This document shows positions 1 to 11,255 of a stretch of DNA of 64,000 nt, in pieces. Below the pieces are notes generated by a model. That model worked only from the letters and a program-made list of their open reading frames with translations. It did not search any database and was not told where the DNA came from. Origin of the DNA: Orychophragmus violaceus (Eukaryota > Streptophyta > Magnoliopsida > Brassicales > Brassicaceae); contig CM058232.1 of NCBI GenBank assembly GCA_030180135.1, positions 91,810,630 to 91,874,629 on the forward strand, written 5' to 3'. Every line of letters starts with the position of its first letter. Within the stretch, counting starts at the first letter, position 1. A program made the position numbers and the translations under genes.

Positions 1-1009
1 GCCACGCTTCCCAAACTCCCGCCTAAGGTCCCGTCTAGGAAGCGGTCAGCGGAAGGTAGAGCGGACCAGGAGAAGTCGGCTAAGAAGGCCGCTGTAGCCG
101 GTAAGGCCGCTGTAGCCGGTAAGGCCGCTAGCTCTGACAAGGCGGCCGCCACTGATCCCGAGAAGAGCCTGGATCCGTGGCAACGCTTTTACCAAGAAAC
201 CGGAGACGTTGTCGACGCATATGGCAATATGAAACCGTTTACTTCTCGTAAAGAGATTGTTCATGTTCATCCCCGTGCTCCTATAAAGGAAGGGGATTCT
301 CGCCCTTCGATCCACAACTTTGCTTATCAGTACGAGAGCGAGGTTCCGTTTATCGATAACCCACGGGCGTGCTTCGACATGCTGACCTGCGTCCGAGGGA
401 ATGAAAGAGATTGGCCGATTCTTCAGGAGCTTCCTCACTCAGACGCTATTCTCAAGCTAAAACATGCTGAAGCAACCATAAGTCTTTATTATTGAACCTT
501 GCTTGTTCTTTCTTTTTTGACAAGATCCTTTCCCTTTGCTTCCAGATGATTGCCGCGTCGAATCGTGTGGCCTTGGAGAGTTCTTGGAGTGCCAAAAAGA
601 TGGCCGACGCGGTAACCAAGCGGGACGAGCTTCTCAAGAAGGCTAGGGAGGAGAAGAAGGCTTTGGTGGCGGATAACACGGTGCTTAAAGACAAGCTTCG
701 TGGAGTCGAAGAGGAGTTGGCCCTTGTTTCAAAGAAGTCAGAAGCCAATCTCCTTAAATTGCAGAAGAAGATGGAGGGCCAACAGAAGTTCTATTCCGAC
801 ATGATTCGGAAGGAACGAGACAGAGTTGAGGCCGCGGTTAGGGCGAAAGCACAAACCCATTTTGACCTTTTTCAGCGGTTCGTGAAGGATCAAGACGTCG
901 CTGTCGCCCTCCAGGTCGAGCAGGCCCAAATTTCTGGTCTGAAGAATTGTTTGGAGAAGCTCAGTGGTGAAGGCGTCTCATTCCCTCAGGAGCTTTTGGA
1001 TCAGGTCGC
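1..1009 (+). pseudogene. Antisense extra ORF of Tat1, first part, cut by A1
   Basis: The frame is open from base 1 to a stop at 493-495, so its start lies outside the window. It begins with a Lys/Ala-rich stretch containing an 18-bp tandem duplication around 88-123. A T-rich, intron-like stretch (about 483-545, ending CTTCCAG) precedes a second open frame from 546. The obvious GT-AG junction does not keep the frame, so the intron or the copy is damaged. The second part is a charged coiled coil with many Lys/Glu heptads (residues about 20-170 after 546). It stops being coding at 1010, where A1 inserted, and resumes at 5862. The organisation resembles the extra ORFs of plant Tat elements; its function is unknown. 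Confidence 0.7.
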
Positions 1010-2224
1010 TGATATATCATGGTTTTTACCCAGTTTAGACCATGATATAGTTGTGTTTTTAGTGTCTTTTGTCTTCGTTTAGAGTCTTTTACAGGTTTAA
1101 TCAAGTTTGGAGCTAATTGGAGATATTTGGAGCATTTTGGGACTTTTGGGACGTTTTGGCCGAGAGCTTAACTCACTGTCCGATTTATTGATCATGCATC
1201 GACCGACACACCTTGTGCATCGGTCGACACACTAGCGAGATGGGCCGTACGCGTCGGTTTAACAAGTTATGAAGATTTGCAAAAAGGCCCAGAATAGTTC
1301 CCGTATTTACACAGAAGCCCCATCCGAGATTATGCCTATATATACTAGTTTTTGGTGTTTATTTTACCTACGCTTTACATTACGCTTTGATACTAATAGC
1401 TAAGAGATTTCTAGAGCTTTTGGGGGCTGATCTATTTCCTGTATTCACTTATTTTGGAGAAGATTTCGAACCCCTTTATCTATTTAATTTCTTATATGCA
1501 ATCTATTATTTCTTTGATTATGTTTTCATTAATCATGTCTGAGTAGATCCATAGTTGAGTTTAGGGTTTCTCACATAGGATTTTATGACTTGCTAGACTT
1601 GTTCAAATTCAGTTAAGGATTCATAACTATATCTGTTCTTCAATTTAATTGTGCTTAAAGCTAGTTCTAACCTGATCAATTAGAATCTAGATCTTAGGTT
1701 GCTAAATACGTCACGGAAGTGGGGTTTAGGAATCTGAACTAATTAAATTGGGCAATTAAACTTTACGCAAACGGAAGTTTGGTTTAGGATAATTGTGAAC
1801 ATATCAAACTTGGGATTAATGCTAGTTTAATCTGTTAGTTCTCGCAAACGAAAGTTTGGTTTGCTGCACTTAGGCTTAGAGAATTACCGCAAAGGAATTT
1901 GGTTAATTCTATATTTGTGTTTTGAGTTCTAGAACTGTGCTTAATTAGATCCTTGTTGAATGAACTGTCTGCTTGTCTGATTTCCTGAGAATACCCTAGG
2001 CTTGACGCTTTTAGTTTATTGCTTCACAACCGTTAATCTCTGCTACTGTTTACTTTCTTGCTTCGCAATTTATTTACTTCACCATCTGCTTATTTCTAGT
2101 TTAATCTCTACGTTTCTGTTTCTATTGAGACCAAGTGTCCCTGTGGATTCGATAGCCCTATATACTACTTTGACATTGCTGTTCACTTGCAGTTTAGAAT
2201 AGGGTAAAACTTAGAAACCTATCA
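1010..2224 (+). repeat. 5' LTR of A1
   Basis: It begins TGATATATCATGG and ends CCTATCA. A TATA-like TATATATA lies at about 1337-1344. A pair of palindromic CGACCGAC/CGGTCGAC cores sits at 1200 and 1221. A hairpin (TATATCATGGT pairing with ACCATGATATA) occupies the first 40 bases. Short ORFs inside the LTR, such as the 66-codon one at 2002-2202, recur only because LTRs are copied, and are not treated as genes. Confidence 0.93.
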
Positions 2225-2230
2225 AGTTTT

Positions 2231-2248
2231 TGGCGCCGTTGCCGGGGA
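2231..2248 (+). other. Primer binding site of A1
   Basis: TGGCGCCGTTGCCGGGGA lies six bases after the LTR. It matches the site used by Athila elements, complementary to the 3' end of a tRNA that I believe is tRNA-Asp. The same 18-mer follows the 5' LTRs of A3 (49287), B (20722) and, on the minus strand, A2 (40933-40950). Confidence 0.85.
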
Positions 2249-2443
2249 CTCTTTGAGTCTTCGATAGCTTAGAGCTTAGGGTTTTACTAGGATTTTTTGT
2301 TTTCTTTTCGTTTTTGCTTTTTTTATTTTTGCTGATTTATTTTTCTGTTTTCTCTGATTTCGCATTGCGTCGATCGACACCCTGCTTGCATCGATCGACA
2401 CACTTCGCTGAATCACTAAGAATACTAAGAGATCGTCAGGACG

Positions 2444-3610
2444 ATGTGTCGGAATGATATCTTCAGCTCAGGGATTGACAGTTCACAGATAGCTGGGTTG
2501 AAGAACCAAGTTGACTCTCTGCATAGTCTTCTACTTGGAAAGTATGCACAAGAAGCTAACCATTGCGTTGAAAGAACTGGATTCTATAGTCACGGATCTG
2601 CTTTTCAGAAACCCTTTACAAGGAGTTGTAGTGTTTCTTCTTACCAAGTACCTCCTGCACCTACAGCTCATGAGAGCAGAATGGAAATCATGATGGAGCA
2701 GTACCTTGAGAGACAACAACAGATTGATAGGTCCTTCAACTCAAAGATGGATGCTTTGTATGAAGACTTGAATGAGAAGTTTGAATCTTTGAGCACGCAT
2801 ATGGAGGAGCTGGATATCAAAATTGAACAAGAAGATGTAACAATAGAGAGGCAGAATGAAGCTAAGAGAGCTGAACGGAAGCTGCACATCAATGCTGTGA
2901 ACATAAGGGATGAGATTGAGTTGCTAGGTGAAGAAGAGAGCATAATCTCGGATTTTCTGGATGAATATTGTCTGCCTGATACATGCACCGATCGACACCC
3001 CCTCAGTGACGATCGACACGCCATTCTGACGGCAATTTCGAGTTCTTTCGAGAAACAAAATCGTCTTGCATCGATCGACACACATCATGCAACGATCGAC
3101 ACAGAACGCAGACATGCCCAGAAACCTGCAACAGTGCCAGAACGAGCCTACAAGCCCCCAGTGCCATATCCTAAGGTTCCCAAACCCTCTAAACAAGAGC
3201 TAGAAGTGGCTAACTGCATAAAAGTGATGGATAAGAAGGTGGTCTCCACTGATGGTCATCTGAAAGAAGAAGTTCAGATTGATGGAACTGCAGTATCTGA
3301 TAGTGGAGAGAAGAAGATGGCGGTTCCTCTTGAACCTGCTCTAACATCTTCAGTACCTGCAACTGCTCATAAGCAGAAAGCTCCAGACATCAGATATACG
3401 TCAAAGGTAAGGTCCAAATCACCAAAGCTCAAACCTCCTAATCCATTGACTTTGAATGCAGGAAAACAAAGAATCCCGCCGAAGCTACACTCCCACCCTG
3501 ACCCTTCTCATTCGTTCCTTAGAAGATCTCATGATCTGAATGCTTATACGCCACCTTGGATGAGGAGACATTCACAGAGACACTCAAAGTCTCTGTTGAA
3601 ACCGCCATGA
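2444..3610 (+). CDS. Truncated, internally deleted gag ORF of A1
   Basis: 388 codons, ATG at 2444. Compared with the A2 gag-protease protein, the N-terminal gag domain and the aspartic protease are missing. What remains is the middle linker (the part with the STHMEELD-type motif, residues about 95-125), a Lys/Glu-rich helix, and the C-terminal tail with the PPWMRR motif (near residue 370). Two motif pairs of the CGATCGAC type lie inside the ORF at 2989/3010 and 3072/3093, read as Ser/Thr-Ile-Asp-Thr-like peptides. The ORF is unbroken. It could still be translated, but nothing shows a function; it may simply be a deletion derivative. Confidence 0.7.
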   Translation: MCRNDIFSSGIDSSQIAGLKNQVDSLHSLLLGKYAQEANHCVERTGFYSHGSAFQKPFTRSCSVSSYQVPPAPTAHESRMEIMMEQYLERQQQIDRSFNSKMDALYEDLNEKFESLSTHMEELDIKIEQEDVTIERQNEAKRAERKLHINAVNIRDEIELLGEEESIISDFLDEYCLPDTCTDRHPLSDDRHAILTAISSSFEKQNRLASIDTHHATIDTERRHAQKPATVPERAYKPPVPYPKVPKPSKQELEVANCIKVMDKKVVSTDGHLKEEVQIDGTAVSDSGEKKMAVPLEPALTSSVPATAHKQKAPDIRYTSKVRSKSPKLKPPNPLTLNAGKQRIPPKLHSHPDPSHSFLRRSHDLNAYTPPWMRRHSQRHSKSLLKPP

Positions 3611-3659
3611 GTCCGATCTCTTTCCGTCCGGTCAAGCTATTGACCTTAAACAAGCGCTG

Positions 3660-3677
3660 GGTGGGAGGCAACCCACC
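3660..3677 (+). other. Conserved post-coding hairpin, A1 copy
   Basis: GGTGGG, loop AGGCAA, CCCACC, about 50 bases after the gag stop, preceded by the conserved text CAAGCGCT. The same structure follows the coding region in A2 (37969-37986, minus), B (23821-23838) and A3 (62670-62687). Confidence 0.75.
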
Positions 3678-4568
3678 ATTAGGTACTGGTGTTTTTCTAC
3701 TTAATTTTTGGTGTTTTTGTTAGGATTTTACGTTTGTTTTTGTTTCTGGTGAGTTTATGTTTGCAGGTCTCGGATAAATCGCAGTGCAACGATCGACGCA
3801 CTTCTGTGTCGATCGTCACAACACGAAAGGAATCGCATTGCAGCGATCGTTGCGCTCTTGAGCAACGATCGACCATACACGGAAATCGCCAAGTAACGGT
3901 CGATGCACTTAGTGCAACGATCGATGCATGAGCGATAGAGGTAAACCCGACAGAACTCAACAGAACTTTAACAATTTTTCTTTCTTTTTACCGATCCTTC
4001 GCTGGACACTACTGGGGACAGTGTGTCTTAAGTGTGGGGGAGGTGCTACTGACTTTTGTTTTCTGTTTTCTTAAGAGTCAGTCCGTTTTTCAAAAAATTT
4101 TGTTTTATTGAGTCAAAATTGTTTAAGTAAGAAACTATGATTTTCTGAGAAGATTTACAAGACTTGCAGGAACTTAAGTAACCATTGGGATGAAGTTGCA
4201 GGATCTATCTCTGACTATTAGAAAACCCCATCACAGATCAACCTACTGGGAACACCCACATCACTTCAGGTATCAGAGGATCCTTTACTGACTTCAACTT
4301 TAATACTGACTTAGGTTTCTCACCTAAGGGCTTGGTATACTTTGTGTCGGATTTCTTTGTTAGTTCTGACACAGCCTGTAAACCTGTCCTATTTAGTTCC
4401 CTTCTCCCCTTCTGTAAAGTAAAAAAAAAAAAATAATAAACTGAGGATGAGTTAGTAACTCCGAAGTGGTCATGGGAATAGTAGCAAACACTATTATCTC
4501 TCATGTGATCCATGGAATGTGTCCAAAGTACACCCCATAACGGGAAGAACACTGATAAAAAAAATAGT
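3678..4568 (+). other. 3' untranslated region of A1
   Basis: No coding signal. It holds three motif pairs (3790/3810, 3844/3866, 3897/3918) and one purine tract AAGTGTGGGGGAGG near 4030. It then follows the family 3' region as far as about 4560, where the match to A4 and A3 stops. Confidence 0.7.
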
Positions 4569-4641
4569 AGCAAATAGCTATATCAAGCTATTATCAACCT
4601 GGCCTTGATAACCATCTTTGCATCATTCCACTATAGAAACA
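4569..4641 (+). other. 73-bp captured flank before the A1 3' LTR
   Basis: These 73 bp are the exact reverse complement of 42173-42245, the DNA bordering the 5' LTR of A2. In A2's relatives the bases before a 3' LTR are the purine tract AAGTGTGGGGGAGT; here the tract is absent and the sequence ends CTATAGAAACA. To the left (before 4569) A1 shows normal family sequence, ending in an A-run. Confidence 0.85.
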
Positions 4642-5856
4642 TGATATATCATGGTTTTTACCCAGTTTAGACCATGATATAGTTGTGTTTTTAGTGTCTT
4701 TTGTATTCGTTTAGAGTCTTTTACAGGTTTAATCAAGTTTGGAGCTAATTGGAGATATTTGGAGCATTTTGGGACTTTTGGGACGTTTTGGCCGAGAGCT
4801 TAAGTCACTGTCCGATTTATTGATCATGCATCGACCGACACACCTTGTGCATCGGTCGACACACTAGCGAGATGGGCCGTACGCGTCGGTTTAACAAGTT
4901 ATGAAGATTTGCAAAAAGGCCCAGAATAGTTCCCGTATTTACACAGAAGCCCCATCCGAGATTATGCCTATATATACTAGTTTTTGGTGTTTATTTTACC
5001 TACGCTTTACATTACGCTTTGATACTAATAGCTAAGAGATTTCTAGAGCTTTTGGGGGCTGATCTATTTCCTGTATTCACTTATTTTTGAGAAGATTTCG
5101 AACCCCTTTATCTATTTAATTTCTTATATGCAATCTATTATTTCTTTGATTATGTTTTCATTAATCATGTCTGAGTAGATCCATAGTTGAGTTTAGGGTT
5201 TCTCACATAGGATTTTATGACTTGCTAGACTTGTTCAAATTCAGTTAAGGATTCATAACTATATCTGTTCTTCAATTTAATTGTGCTTAAAGCTAGTTCT
5301 AACCTGATCAATTAGAATCTAGATCTTAGGTTGCTAAATACGTCACGGAAGTGGGGTTTAGGAATCTGAACTAATTAAATTGGGCAATTAAACTTTACGC
5401 AAACGGAAGTTTGGTTTAGGATAATTGTGAACATATCAAACTTGGGATTAATGCTAGTTTAATCTGTTAGTTCTCGCAAACGAAAGTTTGGTTTGCTGCA
5501 CTTAGGCTTAGAGAATTATCGCAAAGGAATTTGGTTAATTCTATATCTGTGTTTTGAGTTCTAGAACTGTGCTTAATTAGATCCTTGCTGAATGAACTGT
5601 CTGCTTGTCTGATTTCCTGAGAATACCCTAGGCTTGACGCTTTTAGTTTATTGCTTCACAACCGTTAATCTCTGCTACTGTTTACTTTCTTGCTTCGCAA
5701 TTTATTTACTTCACCATCTGCTTATTTCTAGTTTAATCTCTACGTTTCTGTTTCTATTGAGACCAAGTGTCCCTGTGGATTCGATAGCCCTATATACTAC
5801 TTTGACATTGCTGTTCACTTGCAGTTTAGAATAGGATAAAACTTAGAAACCTATCA
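4642..5856 (+). repeat. 3' LTR of A1
   Basis: 1215 bp, TGATATATC...CCTATCA, differing from the 5' LTR at about seven positions. It is followed directly by the second copy of the GTCGC target duplication. Confidence 0.93.
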
Positions 5857-6168
5857 GTCGCTGCTGACGAGATTGCGGTGAATGCTAAGATCGATGAGAC
5901 AGAGGTTGTGACCAAGGACGAACTTTCGTTTGTTCTTTCCCCGGTTCAACATCCTCTTCTTAATATTCTCAACGACTCTCCTCCTCCCGTTCCGCGCAAT
6001 ATTGATCAGTTCGGAACTAATCATGGAGTTATCCCGGAGGCTGTTCCCGCGGATCTCGTTCGTTCCGTTGGCTCGGAGGTAGCGTCTTTGGCTGATGTTT
6101 CCAAGTCGCAAGGGGAATCTGCTGAGAAGGTTGACGAACCTGAGAAGTCGCCAACTAGGGCTGACTAA
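5857..6168 (+). pseudogene. Antisense extra ORF of Tat1, C-terminal part
   Basis: It continues the frame broken at 1009 and ends with TAA/TGA-bounded text at 6166-6168. The tail of about 100 residues is acidic and rich in Pro, Glu and Ser, with no recognised domain. Removing A1 and one GTCGC copy rejoins it in frame to the coiled coil. Confidence 0.7.
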
Positions 6169-7260
6169 TCGCGCCCTTCTCTCCTTCTTTTTCTGTAATA
6201 TCTTATTTTGTAAAACTCTTTATTCCAACTTATGTTTGGCTTTGTAGACCTTACTCTTTGTTTAAGCAATAATTTATCTTAAGTTTGCTTTAAGCCCCTG
6301 ATAGTGATTTGAATCAATCTATCTTTTAAAGCTTATTTGTTTAAACTTACTCAAATTACTGCCGAACCAAATGTAGATTTTCGTCGTATGATCAAGTCTT
6401 GCTGTCGCATTTAAGCTTATAGCGACTTTTATCACGAAATCGCGCCACCATGTGTAGCGACTTATGAATTCAACTGGGTCGGACTATTCCTGTTTTAAAC
6501 TTGTCTTTTGACAGTTTAATCAGATAGCGGCTTCAGTTTGTGTTGAGTCGTACTAATCTTGTATTTAAGCTGTTTTCGGCGAGTCTAGCCGGTTTCGTGA
6601 CTTGGAATACGTGTTCGTAACCATGTCGAAACTTTTTCGTGTCCAAACTCGTTGTCAAAGCTCAATCAATTTAGTGACTTTCCGTAAGGCGGTTTGCGAG
6701 ACTTATAGATGCTCGGCTTTATTTTAAGGGTAGGAGAATTTGCGAGTCCTTTTTGCTCGACTTATTCGTTATCTCCTACCACGAAAAATTTGCGGGACGG
6801 ATCCCGGCTTTCCCTTACCGCGATGTGCACCTCGCGTGCAAGGAAGACCATGCCCCTGGCCAGGAGGCATGATGCTAACGGTGCGAGTCGTTGCTCGTCT
6901 TTCTGCGAGTCATTGCTCGTCTCTGTGAGTTAGAACTCGGCTTTTGCGAGTTAGAACTCGGCTTTTGCGAGTTAGAACTCAGCTTTTGCGAGTTAGAACT
7001 CGGCTTTGTTAGTATCATTAAATATATTTAAATATTAATGAAGAGACTTACCTGTTTTGGCTTTGCATAGCTTTCAAGACGGTAACCTATCTGAGAAAAT
7101 GAGGATTTTATTAGATTTGTGATTGTGCCGGTAAAGGCTGCCTACGTATCTCCCGAGGGAGAATCAAGTCACTCGTAGTTCAATACATTTCATTCATCAT
7201 TTTCATTTTTATTTATTTATTTATTTTTTTTTTTTTGGCGAAGAAACCAACCTTGCCGTC
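6169..7260. other. Tat1 non-coding region between pol and antisense ORF
   Basis: No supported gene. It contains the 20-bp tandem repeats at 6925-7008 and a T-rich stretch at 7201-7236 just beyond the integrase stop. In element orientation this is the 3' untranslated region; on the plus strand it is downstream of the antisense ORF. Confidence 0.6.
6925..7008 (+). repeat. 20-bp tandem repeat, about four units
   Basis: The unit is GCGAGTTAGAACTCGGCTTT, with single-base variants. Each unit carries the small inverted repeat GAGTT-AG-AACTC, so the array could form a row of short hairpins. Degenerate GCGAGT units extend left to about 6880. Confidence 0.85.
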
Positions 7261-10200
7261 TTAGTGGTACTCCTTCAGGCTTGCTGAGTTCCAGGATCGA
7301 GGTAAAGCCTTGCCTTTCATTGACTCAAGTTCGTAGACTCCCGGTTTGACGACTTTTGTGACTTTGTAGGGTCCTTCCCATTTCGCCCCGAGTTTCCCCG
7401 CTCTCCACTCCTTGGTGTTTTCGTAAACTTTGCGGAGGACGAAGTCACCGACTTGAAAATGGCGTTCCTTGACTTTCTGGTTGTAGTACCGAGCTGCGAG
7501 CTGTTGGTAGTTTTGAATCCTGAGTAGGGCTCGATCCCGTTCTTCCTCTAGGGTGTCAAGAGCTTGGATCAGCATCTTTTCATTGATCTCGGTATGGTGC
7601 GGCATGAGAGACCGGCGGAGAGTGTGAATGTTAGCTTCTGCTGGTACCATTGCTTCTACGCCAAAGGCTAACGAGAATGGGGTGGCCCCTGTTGCGCTGC
7701 GGGGTGTCGTTCTATGCGACCAGAGGACTCCGTCTAACTCATCTGCCCAAACGCCTTTTTTGCTTTCAAGGCGTTTTTTGATGCCGGCAATGATAGTATT
7801 ATTTGTAGCTTCGGCTTGGCCATTCCCCTGAGGATACCTCGGTGTCGACTTGCTAAGGCGTATATCCCACTTCTTGCAGAATCCTTCAAATACTTTCGAG
7901 ATGAATTGTGATCCGTTATCTGTGACGATCTCATAAGGTAGCCCGAAACGACATATTATGTATTTCCAGACGAAATTTTGGACCTGGACATCGTGGATCG
8001 CGACGTAAGCCTTGGCCTCTACCCACTTTGTGAAGTAGTCGGTCATGATGAGCAGGAAACGTCTTTGATTGGATAATGGTAACAGTCCAACGATGTCCAT
8101 CGCCCATCTCATGAACGGGTAAGCCGCGGTTGACGTCGTGAGTAGCTCTGTAGGTCGATGTATGAATGGCGCATGTCGCTGACACTTTTCACACTTGTTA
8201 GAATAGGTCTCGCAATCGGTTATCATAGTCGGCCATTAGTGACCGTTCAACTTGATTTTGAGGGCGAGAGACCTGCCTCCGAAGTGGTTTCCGCATGCTC
8301 CAGAGTGCGTTTCTTCGAGAACCCGACTTACTTCATCTCCGTTTATGCATCTGAGGAGGATCTTGTTAGCAGAATACTTGTAGAGGATACCTTCGTGTAT
8401 AGTGTATCGCGCGCTCTTGACTTTAAGTCGTCGTGCTTCCCATTTATCTTCTGGGAGCTTTCCTTCTGTCAGGTATGCTCTTATCGGAAGTCGCCAGTCT
8501 TTATTGTCGCCGGTTAGGACAGCGATGAGGTCTGTGCCCTTTGCTTGAATATTGTAGCATATGTCGTTTTCACCACTCGGGATTATTTCTTCAGGTTCTT
8601 CTTGATTGCTCTCAGGGGGCGTGATGCTTGGTTCATGGATCGTTTCTACCGGGATCCGTCGACAGAGATTGGGATTAGATGCCAGCGACGCGAGTGCATC
8701 TGCCGGGGCATTCTCCTTCCTTGGTATCTGGACAATATCGAAGAATTCGAAGGAACTGGTGAGTTCCAATGCCGTCTTTCGGTAAGCCTCCATTCGTTCG
8801 TTTTTAGCTTCGTAGTCTCCGTTGATTTGGTTGGCTACAAGCATGGAGTCACAATGGGCCAAGAGATGTCGTACTCCGATTTCCCTGGCTAGTCTGAGAC
8901 CGGCTAACAAAGCTTCGTACTCGGCTGTGTTGTTAGACGCCGTGAAACCCAGTTTGAATGACTGTTCTAGAATCTCGCCGGTTGGTGATATGAGACGTAT
9001 CCCTATCCCGGCTCCTTTTTTGGATGAGGCCCCGTCAACGAACAGTTTCCAATTTTTATCTTCTATCTCGGTACCGACGTCCAATTCAGGCGATAATTCA
9101 ACAAGGAAATCAGCTATCACCTGCGACTTGGCAGTTGTCCTGTTCCTGTACTCGATGTCGTATTCACTTAACTCTATTGCCCACTTGGCTAGGCGGCCAG
9201 ACTGTCCCGGGCTATGAAGGATCGTTCGAAGAGGTTGACTGCTTAATACGGCAATCGGATGTGACTGAAAATATGGTCGCAGCTTTCGCGCCAAGATGAC
9301 GACTGCGAAAGCCAATTATTCCATTGCAGTATACCTGGTTTCGGCTCCGTTCATCGTTTTGCTGACGTAGAAGATCGGCTTTTGTTCTCCTCGATCTTCC
9401 CGAACTAGGACGCCACTCACTGCTGTCATTGAAACGGCGATGTAAAGCAACAATGTCTCACCATTCTCGGGTTTAGACAGTATCGGCGGGTTCGACAGGT
9501 AGTCCTTGAGTTGGATGAATGCTTCTTGACACTTATCGTCCCACACGAATCTTTTGTTCCCTCGTAGGAGCTCGTAAAAAGGCAGATATTTATCCGTTGA
9601 CCGGGATATAAATCTGTTCAAGGCGGCTATGCGGCCAGTGAGGCGTTGTACCTCTCGAGTGTTCTTGGGAGATGGCAAGTCGATTATGGCTGTGATCTGC
9701 TTTGGATTAGCTTCTATTCCTCTCTGAGTTACCACGTATCCTAGGAACTCTCCCGATGTCACTCCGAACGTACACTTAGTTGGATTAAGCTTCATGCTGT
9801 ACCGGTTAAGGATGTTGAAACATTCCTTTAAATGGCCGACATGCTGAGAGGCAATCAGAGATTTGACTAGCATGTCGTCGATGTAAACCTCCATTGTTGC
9901 GCCGAGTTTTCCTGCAAACATCCGGTTTACCAGCCGCTGGTAGGTGGCGCCGGCGTTTTTGAGGCCGAAAGGCATGACTTTATAGCAATATGTGCCGCGT
10001 TCAGTGATGAAGGCCGCCTTTTCTCTGTCGTCTGGGTTCATGAGGATTTGATTATATCCTGAGAACGCATCCATGAATGATAGCAATTCGTTCCCGGCCG
10101 TTGCCTCAACAAGTCGGTCGATATGCGGCAGCGGGAAACTATCCTTGGGGCAAGCTTTGTTGAGATCCGTGAAATCGACACATACTCTCCACTTCCCGTT

Positions 10201-11253
10201 TTTCTTCTTCACGACCACTGGATTGGCCAACCGGTCGGGATATTTGACTTCTTGGATTGAACCGGCTTCAAGTAGCTTCTCTACTTCATCGTTGACTGCT
10301 TTAGCTCTTTCAGGGCCGAGTTTTCGCCTTTTTTGCTTGACTGGATTGTAAGTCGGATCGACATTCAGCTCGTGAGTTGTAATGGTTGGATTTATACCCT
10401 TCATGTCCTTCATTGTCCACGCAAACGTTGTAACGTTTTGCTGTAGGAAGGTGATCAGTTCCCTTTTGATGTCGTCTGGCAATTCTGCGCCAATGCCTAC
10501 ACACTTGCTTGCATCTGATTCATCGATGATGACTTGCTGGATCAGTTCTTTCTCCGGTCCTTTTCTTCCGTGTTCTGTGTTGATCATGCAGGAAGGCACC
10601 CTGATCTTATGTTCTCTCGTGAAACACGACCGGCTTGCGCTCTGGCATCCTTTGACTGTCTGGATTCCTTTAGGTGTCGGGAATTTCAGACATTGATGGT
10701 ATGTCGAGGATACCGCCTTCATGCTATACAGCCATGGAGTTCCGAGGATTACGTTATAGATGGTTGGCTTGTCAATGACGTGAAACCTCACCAATCTGTT
10801 AACTCCTCCTGCGAAAACAGGCAACTTGATCGTTCCAATTGTGTATGTCGTCTCACTTGTGAACCCGGTGAGCGGCTTGGCCTTCTGCTTGATATCCTCC
10901 TCCTTAATATCCATCTTTTTGAGTGTATCTAGGAAAATTAAATCTATCGAGCTCCCGGTGTCCACCAGTATTCGAGATACTTGGCAACTTCCGATCAGAA
11001 GCTCAACCACTAGCGGGTCGTTATGAGGGTAATGAGTTCCATAGAGATCCTGGTCGGTAAAGATGACGGGCGGATCATCTGACAGGATTGGTTGAGGCGC
11101 CTTTTGCGCGGCTAATGCTAGGCGTTCATAGACCTTGATTGACCGGACCGAATCATTTACGGAGATTAGACCTCCCATGATCATGTTGATTCTTCGGATG
11201 GTCTTGGGGGTTTCTTCTTCGTCCTCCTCTTCTTCTTCACGGTTACGTTTCAA
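7261..11253 (-). pseudogene. Tat1 pol: protease, RT, RNase H, second RNase H, integrase
   Basis: One frame runs from 11253 to 7261 with two stops, at 9316-9318 and 8236-8238; both lie within otherwise continuous homology (the second replaces the Tyr before WPTM in the integrase zinc region). Protease: LVDTGSS near residue 97. RT: FMDAFSGY near 393 and YIDD at 457-460. Then a gypsy RNase H, followed by a second RNase H with FVDGASS, NTAEYEALL and HCDS acidic residues, as in Tat elements. Integrase: MDIVG, TDNGSQF and GNGQAEATN supply the D,D,E triad, with a C-terminal domain ending at 7261. The product would copy and integrate the element, but this copy cannot make it whole unless stops are read through. 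Confidence 0.9.
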
Positions 11254-11255
11254 AG

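Larger units (their letters stand above)
1010..5856 (+). mobile_element. Athila-like non-autonomous LTR element A1
   Basis: Two 1215-bp LTRs (1010-2224 and 4642-5856) bound a 2.4-kb interior. The 5-bp target duplication GTCGC is seen at 1005-1009 and 5857-5861, and removing the element restores the antisense ORF frame. I count 7 differences between the LTRs, so insertion was recent. The interior keeps a primer binding site, a truncated gag ORF and the 3' untranslated region, but no protease, RT, RNase H or integrase. It must have been mobilised by proteins of a related element. The last 73 bp before the 3' LTR are foreign to the family (see separate entry). Confidence 0.95.

Noticed and set aside
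2002..2202. 66-codon ORF repeated at 5634-5834 and, in reverse, at 36233-36439 and 40974-41180
   Set aside because: It lies at the end of LTRs and is conserved only because the LTRs are near-identical copies; the protein has no features.
4238..4573. Minus-strand ORF with a hydrophobic start in the A1 3' region, also seen at 18501-18809 and 63296-63703
   Set aside because: Lies in non-coding 3' regions, is not frame-conserved between copies, and includes simple A/T runs.
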